The notes under the pieces: model-generated
Database searches by the model: none
The model's input: the letters and a program-made list of their open reading frames with translations, nothing else
What the model was told of the DNA's origin: nothing
Source: Flavobacterium notoginsengisoli
GTDB taxonomy: Bacteria; Bacteroidota; Bacteroidia; Flavobacteriales; Flavobacteriaceae
Assembly (NCBI RefSeq): GCF_014207905.1
Contig: NZ_JACHLB010000012.1
Location: 1 to 64,000 of the forward strand
Direction of reading: 5' to 3'
Length of the DNA: 64,000 nt
Program-made: the position numbers and the translations under genes
Shown: piece by piece, positions 17,870-26,558 of the stretch
Position numbering within the stretch: position 1 is the first letter of the stretch
Layout: each line of letters starts with the position of its first letter

Positions 17870-18160
17870 TTACTTTTTCCAAATATCTTCATATTCATCT
17901 GGATGTCTTTTAAATTGTGCGTGCACATAAGGACAAAGTGGTAAAACTTTCAGATTATTAGCACGTACGTACGAAACCATTTCCTCCAAAAGTTTTTTTG
18001 CATAACCTTTTCCTTCGGCTTCTGGTTCAACTCCAGTATGGTAAACCGTTAGTAAATCTGGTTTTAGACTTACCGTCATTTCGCCTAGTTTTTTGTCATC
18101 AACATAGAGATTAAAAGCGCCATGTTGTTTTTCGTCTAATTCTAGTTTTATTGTTTCCAT
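17870..18160 (-). CDS. YjdJ-type GCN5-related N-acetyltransferase
   Basis: This 96-residue protein matches the short GNAT_2/YjdJ family. It has a beta segment ending in YHTGVEPEAEGKG, where the acetyl-CoA pyrophosphate loop lies, and the C-terminal LPLCPYVHAQFKRHPDEY signature. The substrate is unknown. Its promoter carries the same TTAATCTA box at the same 23-nt spacing as the mhqO-like and chloroperoxidase-like genes, so it belongs to that stress regulon. Confidence 0.85.
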   Translation of the reverse strand: METIKLELDEKQHGAFNLYVDDKKLGEMTVSLKPDLLTVYHTGVEPEAEGKGYAKKLLEEMVSYVRANNLKVLPLCPYVHAQFKRHPDEYEDIWKK

Positions 18161-18191
18161 ATTTATTTTTTTATTTTCTGGTTTAGAACCA

Positions 18192-18236
18192 CAAAGTTCG
18201 TTAAACTAACAGTTAAGTCTACTTAATGTAGATTAA
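18192..18236 (-). promoter_or_regulatory. operator plus -7-like box upstream of acetyltransferase gene
   Basis: TTAATCTACATTAA (minus strand, 18236-18223) is followed by exactly 23 nt and then GAACTTTG (18199-18192), a near match to TAnnTTTG. The operator overlaps the stop codon of the upstream response regulator gene. Confidence 0.65.
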
Positions 18237-19594
18237 TTATAACCTTGTTTTATACCTAATTTTTTCATTTTTGAATACAAAGTCTGCGGTTGCATTTTGA
18301 GCATTTCTGCCGCGCCTCCAGGGCCAGAAACTTTTCCGTCGCAGAGTTGTAGTGCATTCATAATGTGTTCTTTTTCCATTTCTTCCATCGACTTCATTTT
18401 TCCTGTATGCACAACTTCAAAAGGCGCTGAAATATTTGAAGGAAGATCAAATTTTTCTATTTCGGTTGTTTTTGCAAGCAATACATTTCGTTCTATTAAA
18501 TGTTCTAGTTCGCGAATATTTCCTGGCCAATCGTAGTTTTGTAATTGTTGTAATGCAATAGGACTAATACTGTTGACATTTCTTCTAGAACTTGCAGCAT
18601 ATTTTTTTAGAAAATGATTAGCCAAAGCTTCAATGTCTTCTTTACGTTCTTTTAAAGTTGGCAATTGTATCGGAAATACATTTAAACGATAATATAAATC
18701 AAGTCTAAAACGGCCTTCTGCTACTTCTTTTTCTAAAGATCTATTGGTTGCTGCTACAATGCGAACATTGATTTTAGTGGTTTTATTACTGCCTAATCTC
18801 TGAATTTCTTTTTCTTGCAAAACGCGCAATAATTTTACTTGAGAATCTAACGGCAATTCTCCAATTTCGTCTAAGAAAATAGTTCCGTTGTGAGCCTGTT
18901 CAAACTTCCCAATTCGTAACGCATTTGCTCCTGTAAAAGCCCCTTTTTCATGACCGAAAAGTTCCGATTCGATTAAAGATTGCGGTAAAGCTGCACAATT
19001 TACAATCACAATCGGATTTGAATTATTTTGCGAAAGATCATGTATCGCGTGCGCAACTCTTTCTTTTCCTGTTCCGCTTTCACCCAAAATCAAAACTGAA
19101 GTTTCTGCCGGAGCAACAATTTTTATTTTCTCGACAACTTCTTTTAAGAGCGGACTATTACCAACAATTCCATCAATTTCCTGAATTTGAGTATCGATTT
19201 TAACTTCTCCTAAACTTCCCTTTTCTTCATTAAATCGATATTTGGCAATGTCGAGCATTACAATAAGATCTTTTTCTCTAAAAGGCTTAACCATAAAACC
19301 GTACGGATGCGTTGCTTTTACAGCTTCAAGCGTACTCTGGTTCGTATTTGCCGAAATGTATAAAAAAGGAAGATGCATTTCTCGTAATTCCCATGCAAGG
19401 TCAATTCCGGTTAAATCACCTTTTAGCATAATATCCAGCAAGATCCATTCGGGTTTTTTATCCTCTATTAATTTTCGAGCTTGAACCACAGAAGAAGCAA
19501 TGCCGACAACTTGATATCCTGCTTTTTGTAGCATGATTTTTAAATCATTTGCTACTATAAATTCATCTTCAACAATTAAAATTTTCTCCTTCAT
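18233..19594 (-). CDS. NtrC-type response regulator, REC-AAA+-Fis
   Basis: This 453-residue protein has a receiver domain (about 1-120, phospho-acceptor Asp54 in ILLDIML, Lys in MVKPF). It also has a sigma-54 AAA+ domain (Walker A GESGTGKE about 170-177, GAFTGA about 218-223) and a C-terminal Fis-type helix-turn-helix (about 415-450). The kinase gene lies 17 bp upstream, so they form a two-component system. Phosphorylation should let it open sigma-54 promoters such as the one at 28651-28670. Confidence 0.92.
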   Translation of the reverse strand: MKEKILIVEDEFIVANDLKIMLQKAGYQVVGIASSVVQARKLIEDKKPEWILLDIMLKGDLTGIDLAWELREMHLPFLYISANTNQSTLEAVKATHPYGFMVKPFREKDLIVMLDIAKYRFNEEKGSLGEVKIDTQIQEIDGIVGNSPLLKEVVEKIKIVAPAETSVLILGESGTGKERVAHAIHDLSQNNSNPIVIVNCAALPQSLIESELFGHEKGAFTGANALRIGKFEQAHNGTIFLDEIGELPLDSQVKLLRVLQEKEIQRLGSNKTTKINVRIVAATNRSLEKEVAEGRFRLDLYYRLNVFPIQLPTLKERKEDIEALANHFLKKYAASSRRNVNSISPIALQQLQNYDWPGNIRELEHLIERNVLLAKTTEIEKFDLPSNISAPFEVVHTGKMKSMEEMEKEHIMNALQLCDGKVSGPGGAAEMLKMQPQTLYSKMKKLGIKQGYN

Positions 19595-19611
19595 TATCTA
19601 ATTTATGACCT

Positions 19612-21879
19612 TTAAGAATTTTCAGCAGTAACTTCAAATTCTGTATTTCTTGTAAATGTAATTTTGATTTTCAATCCGTTATCATTTTTCATTTCAAATG
19701 TTCCGTCAATCTGGTCGCTTAATCCCATCATTAAATTCATACCTAAAGAATCTCTTTCGGTATTTTCAAAATCTTCTGGAAGTCCAACTCCGTTGTCTGC
19801 AATTTGCAGTTCGTAATTATTTTCGCCAATATTTTTAAGAACGATAATTACTTTTCCTTTTTGGTTTTCGGGAAAAGCATATTTAATAGCATTGTTAACT
19901 GCTTCATTTATAATTAATCCAAGCGGAACTGCTTGTGCAACATCAAGATACGTTTTTTCTACTTCTAAAACAAAATTGATATTTCGATCGGTATCAAAAC
20001 ATTCTTTCATGTAATTGATCAATTCATAAACATACCAAGACATATCAATATTGGCCAGATTATCAGATTGATATAATTTCTGATGAATCAACGACATAGC
20101 GTGCATTCTATGCTGGCTGTTTTGAATTGCCATCAAAGCGTCTTCATTATCCAAATAAGCCGATTGAGTATTTAGTAAACTAATGACAATCTGAAGATTA
20201 TTCTTCACACGATGGTGAATTTCTTTCAGAAGCCATTCTTTTTCAATCAGCATTTTTTTGTTCAATTCATTTTGTTCATTTATCTGCTGACGCTGAATTT
20301 CTAATTCCTCGTTCTTTTTCTTTTTTAATCTAAAACTGTTATATAGAAGTGCAAGAAAAAGGATCAAAAAGATAACACTTCCAATAAATACATATTTTAC
20401 CACCGTATCTTTCTGGATCTGAATTTGCTGTACTTTTGCTTGTTCTTGCAGCAAATTGATATTTTTATCTTTCTTCTCGCTTTCAAATTCAATTTGAAGA
20501 CTATTAATTTGCTTGCTTTTTTCTCCTTTAAAAACCGAATCAGAAAGACTTTTATAGAGTTGGTAATGTTTTATTGCATTGATGTAATCGCCTCTTGAGG
20601 AATCTGCTTTAAACCAAATCAGATAACTTTCAGATCGGATTAAGTTATTTCCCGCGCCCGCCGCAAGAGAGTCCAAGCGTTTTACATTTTTATAGAATTC
20701 GTCGTATTTTTTTATTTGATAATGATATGAAGCAAAACTTCTTAAAACAGCAATACTATTTCCGTTTCTATCGGCATTTTCGCCATAATAATCTGCCAGC
20801 TTTTTATAGTAAATTGAGGCAGTTGCATTATTGTTTAAAATCCTGTAAATATTGAACAAAAGATAGTTCTCTTTCATGATGCGTTCGATATTAGAACTTG
20901 GAAATTTCTGTTGCATTTCTTTGATAAGTTCCAATGCCTTTTTTTCTTTTTTCTGACGAATAAGCAACGAACAAAGATTTTCTCCAATTGTTCTAACATA
21001 TTCAGTATCATCAAATTTTTTGGCAATTTCGAATGCTTTAAACCAATATTGCTCGGCATCATCATTTTGGCGCAAATAATAATAAACTAGACCAACATGA
21101 TTGTAAATCGAGCTTAGCTGTAATGAATTATCACGTACTGCAAGAGCTGTTTTTTCTGCTAAAAGTGCATATTTTAAAGATTCAGGATAATTCCCTTTTT
21201 GTGTATTAACCTCAGAAAGCAGATTATAAACTCCTTGTAAACTTTTGAATTTTATTGTTTTATAAATTTCGAGAGATTCCTTTAAATAATTTTCTGCTTT
21301 ATCAGGCTGTTCGTTGATGCTGTATAATTCTCCAAGTTCTTTTAAAACAGTAGCTTGTTGTTCTTTGGCTCCCGCTTTTTTAAAAAGCTGAATCGCCATT
21401 TGTTTATACTTTGCTTTCTGTTCAAGTTCTGCATCATAAATGGACAATTCGGCATAACTGCTGGCTTGTAATTCGGTCAGATTATTGGTTTTAGAATAAA
21501 CAATTGCATTTTTTGTTTTTTCTAATGCATTTTCGACATCTCCTTTTTCTCTATAAATCTTCGCGCCTAAAAGAATTGATTTTCCTTTTCCGAGTTTATA
21601 TTTTAATCGGTCGCTTAATAAATTTGCCTGCGTATTGATACGGTCTGCATTGTCCAGATCGTCTTTATTTTCGCCAGTTTTTGTTAAGTAATAATCGCTT
21701 AAAGCTAAAAGTAATTCGACCTTTTTCGGGTTACTTTCAGCTTTAGCAATTTTATTTTTTAACACATCAGGATTTTCTTTGGATTGCGCCTTTAGGCCTA
21801 GATTTACAAGTAAAATTAAAATCACTGTAAATAAGGCGTGTACGTGGTTTTTGACAGAAATAATAGGGATGAAATTCAT
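19612..21879 (-). CDS. sensor histidine kinase with TPR sensory region (HisKA_2 type)
   Basis: This 755-residue protein has a signal anchor, a long periplasmic stretch of TPR repeats (about 40-430), a coiled segment and one membrane helix (about 497-515). A HisKA_2 dimerisation domain follows, with the phospho-acceptor in EIHHRVKNNLQ (about 552-562), then a HATPase domain (N box NEAVNNAIKYAF near 658). It is the evident partner of the NtrC-type regulator downstream. HisKA_2 kinases paired with a sigma-54 regulator are unusual outside Bacteroidota. The signal is unknown. Confidence 0.9.
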   Translation of the reverse strand: MNFIPIISVKNHVHALFTVILILLVNLGLKAQSKENPDVLKNKIAKAESNPKKVELLLALSDYYLTKTGENKDDLDNADRINTQANLLSDRLKYKLGKGKSILLGAKIYREKGDVENALEKTKNAIVYSKTNNLTELQASSYAELSIYDAELEQKAKYKQMAIQLFKKAGAKEQQATVLKELGELYSINEQPDKAENYLKESLEIYKTIKFKSLQGVYNLLSEVNTQKGNYPESLKYALLAEKTALAVRDNSLQLSSIYNHVGLVYYYLRQNDDAEQYWFKAFEIAKKFDDTEYVRTIGENLCSLLIRQKKEKKALELIKEMQQKFPSSNIERIMKENYLLFNIYRILNNNATASIYYKKLADYYGENADRNGNSIAVLRSFASYHYQIKKYDEFYKNVKRLDSLAAGAGNNLIRSESYLIWFKADSSRGDYINAIKHYQLYKSLSDSVFKGEKSKQINSLQIEFESEKKDKNINLLQEQAKVQQIQIQKDTVVKYVFIGSVIFLILFLALLYNSFRLKKKKNEELEIQRQQINEQNELNKKMLIEKEWLLKEIHHRVKNNLQIVISLLNTQSAYLDNEDALMAIQNSQHRMHAMSLIHQKLYQSDNLANIDMSWYVYELINYMKECFDTDRNINFVLEVEKTYLDVAQAVPLGLIINEAVNNAIKYAFPENQKGKVIIVLKNIGENNYELQIADNGVGLPEDFENTERDSLGMNLMMGLSDQIDGTFEMKNDNGLKIKITFTRNTEFEVTAENS

Positions 21880-21907
21880 TTTTTAAAGATACTATATTAT
21901 CAGAAAT

Positions 21908-21925
21908 CTGCAATCCAAAATCCTT
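21908..21925 (-). promoter_or_regulatory. possible sigma-54 promoter of the kinase-regulator operon
   Basis: AAGGATTTTGGATTGCAG on the minus strand has GG-N10-GC spacing and a perfect TTGCA -12 element, but the -24 element is weak (AGGAT instead of TGGCA). It lies 29-46 nt before the kinase ATG, a suitable distance. It could be chance. Confidence 0.3.
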
Positions 21926-21931
21926 GTTTGT

Positions 21932-22600
21932 CTAGCTTTCTCGATGGTATAAATAACAAATTATCATTGCTGCTCCAGGGAGAATTAAAGTTCCTAATCC
22001 GAAAAACTTTCCTGCCACTGCACCCAGAAAACAGCCCACAAGAAATCCGATTATGGTAACTAATTGTTTCTTAAAACTTAAAAGAACCTCAGCATCTTTT
22101 AATCCGTTTTTTAATAAGTTTCCTAAATCGAGAGAAGCCTGTGTTACATTTCCCGTCATCATAGTTGTCGGGCCGTGCGTTTCTTTCGCGTAAAGCTTTC
22201 CAAAAGCATTCTGAAGTCCCATTGCAAAAACGGTTGTCATAGCAACAGTATACATAGTCCATTCTGAAAAATTTTCTAAATAGCCAAAAACGTAAGAAGC
22301 AATTCCACTCAGAACCAATATTACGCCTTCCCAAAATAAAATAGTGTAACGATTAGTCGCTTTTAAAGCAATTCTTCCTCCAACAATTACCGCTATTATG
22401 AAAATTGGAAAAGTCAGCAGTTTTATCCAAGCATGCAAATCTGAACCTTTAATAATTTGATAAGCAAAGACAATAAAGTTTCCCGTAACGTGCGCTGAAA
22501 ATATCGAATCGGCAGCGACAAATGTTACGGTATCGCAATACCCCGCAATGATAGTAAGGAGCAGGGTTACGTACCAGATGTTTTTTTGTTGTATTTCCAT
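21932..22600 (-). CDS. YoaK/DUF1275-family membrane protein
   Basis: This 222-residue protein has about six membrane helices and the family's N-terminal signature, AGYCDTVTFVAADSIFSAHV followed by TGN. Function is unknown in the family. It lies 6 bp after the Dps gene and should be co-transcribed with it. Confidence 0.85.
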   Translation of the reverse strand: MEIQQKNIWYVTLLLTIIAGYCDTVTFVAADSIFSAHVTGNFIVFAYQIIKGSDLHAWIKLLTFPIFIIAVIVGGRIALKATNRYTILFWEGVILVLSGIASYVFGYLENFSEWTMYTVAMTTVFAMGLQNAFGKLYAKETHGPTTMMTGNVTQASLDLGNLLKNGLKDAEVLLSFKKQLVTIIGFLVGCFLGAVAGKFFGLGTLILPGAAMIICYLYHRES

Positions 22601-22606
22601 ATTTTT

Positions 22607-23080
22607 TTATTTCAAATGTGCGCGAAGCATCCAAGCCATTTTTTCGTGATTTTCTACAAGTCCCGTGATAAAATCACTCGTTCCAGCATCTTGCAGTTCG
22701 TTAGCGATGCTATTGATATTTTCACGTAAGTAAATAATAATGCTTTCGTGATCGAGAAGCAATTCTTTAATAAAACCATTAGCATCGTTTTTTTCTTGTA
22801 ATTCTTCTGTAAGATGTGTCAAAGCTAAAAAGTCTTTTAAAGTTGCAGGAGTGTAATGACCTAAAGATCTGATTCTTTCTGCAACAGTGTCAACGATTTC
22901 ATCAATAGCATCATATTGCTGTTCGAAGAAAAGATGTTTGTTGTAAAAATCAGGACCTTCAACATTCCAGTGTGCTCTTTTTGTTTTGGTATAAAGTACA
23001 AATTCGTCTGCCAATACTTTAATTAAAACATCTACAACTTTTGAGATGTTATCTTGTTTTATTCCAATGTTTGTTTTCAT
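22607..23080 (-). CDS. dps: Dps-family ferritin-like DNA-protection protein
   Basis: This 157-residue protein is a four-helix-bundle Dps. The ferroxidase residues are present: His and Trp in KRAHWNVEGPDF, and His, Asp and Glu in the second helix region (HLFFEQQYDAIDEIVDTV). Dps shells oxidise and store iron and shield DNA during peroxide stress, which fits an oxidative/electrophile-stress island. It is followed by a DUF1275 gene, and an intergenic repeat lies upstream. Confidence 0.92.
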   Translation of the reverse strand: MKTNIGIKQDNISKVVDVLIKVLADEFVLYTKTKRAHWNVEGPDFYNKHLFFEQQYDAIDEIVDTVAERIRSLGHYTPATLKDFLALTHLTEELQEKNDANGFIKELLLDHESIIIYLRENINSIANELQDAGTSDFITGLVENHEKMAWMLRAHLK

Positions 23081-23127
23081 TTTAAATTTGGTTTAATGAA
23101 TAATGTTTTATGTTAGTGATAAGGAAA

Positions 23128-23330
23128 TTAAACACATAGAAACATAGATTTTTTTGATTTTGAAAAGAGTTAAGAAAGAAACTAGTTTCTAACACATAGC
23201 TGTATCTTAAGCTCTTTGCGAGAACTTTGTCAAAGTTTTAAACTTTGACAAAGTTGACCAAGCTATGTTTGTTAATGCAAGTGAAACGCCTTTTCTATTC
23301 TCAAAAAAAATCTATTTTCTATGTATTTAA
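23128..23330. repeat. TTAAACACATAG intergenic repeat, copy 1
   Basis: About 203 bp with inverted termini: TTAAACACATAGAAACATAG on the left and a slightly degenerate complement on the right. Inside is the 12-bp palindrome GAAACTAGTTTC and the block GTGAAACGCC. It also carries an extra AACTTTGTCAAAGTT palindromic insert shared with copy 5. Confidence 0.8.
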
Positions 23331-23331
23331 A

Positions 23332-23766
23332 TTAATTGTTTAATAATGTTAATAAATAATAATCAAGTGAATAAGTTCCTGCGCCAAGTGCAAGAAGTAA
23401 TGATAGTGATAGCGTGTACATATAAGGAACGTCGCGCACTTCTAGTGAATCATTTCTATGAACCACAAAATAACCTACTGCCGTGACACCAATTGTAGGA
23501 AGAACGGCAAGACGTGTTCCGAGTCCTAGAATAATAAAAAAAGGAACAACCGTGTCTGAAAACGTAGCAACCAATCCGTTCAGTTTTTCTGGCAGATGCA
23601 GCGGATTTGGAACGTGTTCTTTCTGTCCGTTTTCAACTCTGAATTTCTTCATTCCGTGTACTCTGAAAAGTTCAATGGCAAGCAGAATTCTAAAAACTAA
23701 AAGAGCTGCATTATTGAAAGCATTTCCTAAATCGGAATTCAAAATTTGTTTTATAATTTCAATCAT
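23332..23766 (-). CDS. DoxX-family membrane protein (MhqP-like)
   Basis: This 144-residue protein has four membrane helices and the DoxX pattern (VFRILLAIELFRVHGMKKF near the N-terminus). DoxX proteins such as MhqP accompany quinone-detoxifying enzymes, and the neighbours here fit that setting. It lies 11 bp after the amidohydrolase gene and so is probably the last gene of the operon that starts at 28621. Confidence 0.85.
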   Translation of the reverse strand: MIEIIKQILNSDLGNAFNNAALLVFRILLAIELFRVHGMKKFRVENGQKEHVPNPLHLPEKLNGLVATFSDTVVPFFIILGLGTRLAVLPTIGVTAVGYFVVHRNDSLEVRDVPYMYTLSLSLLLALGAGTYSLDYYLLTLLNN

Positions 23767-23777
23767 TTTTTAAAATT

Positions 23778-25664
23778 TTAGAAAGCAAAACAAGAACAGC
23801 CTAAAGCGCCCCAGAATGCATTATAATTATTGACAGGAACATTACTCATTCGAGCAGCATCGTGATTGTGTAAATGAACATCGCAACTTCCGCTACAGCT
23901 ATGAATCTGCGAAGTAAGTTTTGGTTTGACGCCTGCTTTTGCATTTTTTTCAATCGCACTCTGTAGACTGCTTCTCACCGGATAACCGTTGTAAATATTC
24001 GTTGGCGACCAATCTGGTAGAATCGGAATATGTGGCGGAGAAAATGAAGAAAAATCTCCATTTGCATAAACAATTTTTCCGTCGACAATCGTTAAGTCCG
24101 ATTCGATTTTTTTAATGTCTTCGTCAGCAATCGTAAAATAATCACGATCTAAAACCACTAAATCAGCGAACATTCCCACTTTGATATCTCCTTTTTTAGT
24201 TTGTTCTTGCGAAAACCAAGCGCTTCCTCTGGTGTATAATTCCAAAGCAGTTTGTCTGTTCAATCTGGTTTCGGTATACAATTGCAAACCACCAACCGTT
24301 TTTCCAACCGTCATCCAATACATTGAAACCCAAGGATTATAACTGCTTACTCTTGTCGCATCTGAACCAGCTCCAACAGGAACTTCCATTTCAAGCATTT
24401 TCTTAATTGGCGGTGTATTTTCAGCAGCTTTTGCTCCGTAGCGATCTGTAAAATATTCACCTTGATATGCCATTCTGCTTTGAACTGCAATTCCGCCGCC
24501 TAAAGCTTTTACACGTTCGATATTTCTTTCATCAATCGTTTCTGCGTGATCAAAAATCCACGGAAGTCCATTGAAAGGTACGTCTTGATTAATTTTTTCG
24601 AAAACATTCAAAAATCTTGTAATGCTTTCGTTGTAAGTTGCATGAAGCCTAAATGGCCAACGATTTTCTACCAAAAGACGAACTACTTTTTCCAGTTCAG
24701 CTTCCATGTTTTCAGGAAGATCTGGTCTTGGCTGTAAGAAATCTTCAAAATCTGCAGCAGAAAAAACAAGCATTTCTCCAGCTCCGTTATGACGATACAT
24801 ATCGTTTCCCTGATATAATTTCACAGTATCAATCCAATCTGAGAAATCTTCAAATTCGTGTTTTGGTTTTTGTGTAAAAAGATTGTAGGCGATTCTTACG
24901 GTCAATTGTTTTTTTTCATTCAATTCATTGACAACTTTATAATCGTCTGGAAAATTCTGAAATCCACCACCAGCGTCAATCACACTTGTAATTCCGAAAC
25001 GATTTAATTCTTTCATAAAATGACGAGTAGAATTAAGCTGATGCTCGTAAGAAAGTGTTGGTCCTTTAGCCAAAGTCGAATACAAAATCATGGCATTTGG
25101 AGTCGCAATAATAAGTCCGGTTGGCTCGCCATTTGAATCGCGTTCGATTTGTCCGCCTGGAGGGGCAGGTGTATTTTTGTTATAACCAACAGCTCGAAGC
25201 GCCGCTCTGTTCATAATAGCTCGATCATACAAATGCAGAATAAAAACAGGTGTATCGGGAGCAATAGCATTGATTTCTTCTAAAGTCGGCATTCTGCGTT
25301 CTGCAAATTGAAACTCAGACCAGCCACCAACGACGCGAACCCATTGCGGATTTGGAGTGCGATCTACTTGTTCTTTTAGCATTCTAAGTGCATCGGCCAA
25401 AGAAGGAACACCATCCCAGCGCAATTCCAAATTATAATTTAAACCACCGCGAATAAGGTGAATATGAGAATCGTTGATTCCAGGAACAACTCTTTTATTC
25501 TGAAGGTCAATTATTTTGGTTTCCTCAGAAGCAAAACTCATAATATCGCTGTCATTTCCAACTGCAATAAATTTTCCATCTTTTATAGCAACCGCAGTAA
25601 CATTAGGAGTTTCAGCATTGAAACTATGAATTTTTCCGTTGAATAAAATTAAATCTGCTTTCAT
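23778..25664 (-). CDS. amidohydrolase (YtcJ/Amidohydro_3-like) with Cys/His-rich tail
   Basis: This 628-residue protein has an amidohydrolase fold with the N-terminal metal motif HIH (NDSHIHLIRGG, about residues 66-68), a later metal-site His (DHAETIDE, about 365) and GSDATR near 415. The C-terminal 45 residues carry an unusual tail with HSCSGSCDVHLHNHD and a final GCSCFAF, which could bind a metal or form disulfides. No signal peptide is seen. The substrate is unknown; the family hydrolyses N-acyl or cyclic amide bonds. Confidence 0.85.
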   Translation of the reverse strand: MKADLILFNGKIHSFNAETPNVTAVAIKDGKFIAVGNDSDIMSFASEETKIIDLQNKRVVPGINDSHIHLIRGGLNYNLELRWDGVPSLADALRMLKEQVDRTPNPQWVRVVGGWSEFQFAERRMPTLEEINAIAPDTPVFILHLYDRAIMNRAALRAVGYNKNTPAPPGGQIERDSNGEPTGLIIATPNAMILYSTLAKGPTLSYEHQLNSTRHFMKELNRFGITSVIDAGGGFQNFPDDYKVVNELNEKKQLTVRIAYNLFTQKPKHEFEDFSDWIDTVKLYQGNDMYRHNGAGEMLVFSAADFEDFLQPRPDLPENMEAELEKVVRLLVENRWPFRLHATYNESITRFLNVFEKINQDVPFNGLPWIFDHAETIDERNIERVKALGGGIAVQSRMAYQGEYFTDRYGAKAAENTPPIKKMLEMEVPVGAGSDATRVSSYNPWVSMYWMTVGKTVGGLQLYTETRLNRQTALELYTRGSAWFSQEQTKKGDIKVGMFADLVVLDRDYFTIADEDIKKIESDLTIVDGKIVYANGDFSSFSPPHIPILPDWSPTNIYNGYPVRSSLQSAIEKNAKAGVKPKLTSQIHSCSGSCDVHLHNHDAARMSNVPVNNYNAFWGALGCSCFAF

Positions 25665-25671
25665 AATTCTA

Positions 25672-26406
25672 TTATTTAGAGTTCAATTTTGTTATGGCTT
25701 CCTTAATTCCTTCTCCTGCAACGTTGTAAAATGAAGGGCCGGCAAGAAGAATAACTTTATTTAGAGGTTTATAGTTTGCTAATTTTTTTTCCTTTAAATA
25801 AGTTTGAGTTCTGTAGGCTTCAAACGAACCTAAAACAACGTTTTCAGCAACCAAAGCCGTTGGAGAATCAATTCCCGCATCTTTAATATCACTTGCAAAA
25901 GAATAATTTGCAACTCCCAAACGTAAAGCTTCGCGCATAGCAGTACTTCCAACACTAATCATTAAATCGGGAGTGAATTTATTTCTGTCTCCTAATCCGA
26001 TAAGTAGTAATTGTTTAGATGCTAAAGTTCCTTTTGTAGGCGTAATCAAAAGTGTTTCAAGAGCATGACCAGTAAATTTTCCGCTTTTTCGTAATTCGGT
26101 AATAATGCCTTTTAAAGCCTCGTCTAAATGAACCATTCCGTTGAGGTTTGCAGGAAGGGCAGGAGGATTGAAAATATCTCCTTCAGTATATTCAAAAACG
26201 CAGGCAACTTGTAAATCAGCTTCTGCTGCAGATGGTCCTTGAACCAATCCGTTTACTGCAATTCCGTCTACTTTCCCCCATGTAACACTAGAACCAATTG
26301 AAGCTGTTTGTGCAAAAGCATTATTACTAAGTGCACCTGCAAATGTTATAATTAAAAGAAGTAGATACGAAAATCTAAATCTGTATGTTGAATTGTTTGT
26401 TTTCAT
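25672..26406 (-). CDS. exported protein with peptidase M17 N-terminal-like domain only
   Basis: The start at 26406 (MKTNNSTYRF) gives a 244-residue protein with a signal peptide ending near residue 33. The mature part resembles the non-catalytic N-terminal macro-like domain of leucyl aminopeptidases (KQLLLIGLG, MREALRLGVANYSF). No catalytic M17 domain follows, so a peptidase activity is unlikely. It may bind a nucleotide or peptide, or act as a scaffold. It lies 7 bp before the amidohydrolase gene. Confidence 0.75.
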   Translation of the reverse strand: MKTNNSTYRFRFSYLLLLIITFAGALSNNAFAQTASIGSSVTWGKVDGIAVNGLVQGPSAAEADLQVACVFEYTEGDIFNPPALPANLNGMVHLDEALKGIITELRKSGKFTGHALETLLITPTKGTLASKQLLLIGLGDRNKFTPDLMISVGSTAMREALRLGVANYSFASDIKDAGIDSPTALVAENVVLGSFEAYRTQTYLKEKKLANYKPLNKVILLAGPSFYNVAGEGIKEAITKLNSK

Positions 26407-26432
26407 TGTTAAGTTTTTGTGGTGAGAAATAT

Positions 26433-26545
26433 TTAAACACATAGAGAGATAGGCTTTTATCTGCTTTAGTAAAGACAGATGAAAAAATTAACAATTGATA
26501 ATTGATAATTAACAATTTTAAAAAGCTATGTTTCTATGTGTTTAA
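26433..26545. repeat. TTAAACACATAG intergenic repeat, copy 2 (short)
   Basis: The inverted termini are present, the right one perfect and the left one with two mismatches. The inner GAAACTAGTTTC and GTGAAACGCC blocks are missing and replaced by short AATTGATAATT direct repeats. Length about 113 bp, so it looks like a decayed or deleted copy. Confidence 0.7.
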
Positions 26546-26558
26546 ATTAATTTGTTAT

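Noticed and set aside
17671..17913. Open frame on the plus strand across the 17.7-17.8 kb inverted repeat
   Set aside because: It is composed largely of the repeat arms, has no family resemblance and overlaps two minus-strand genes.
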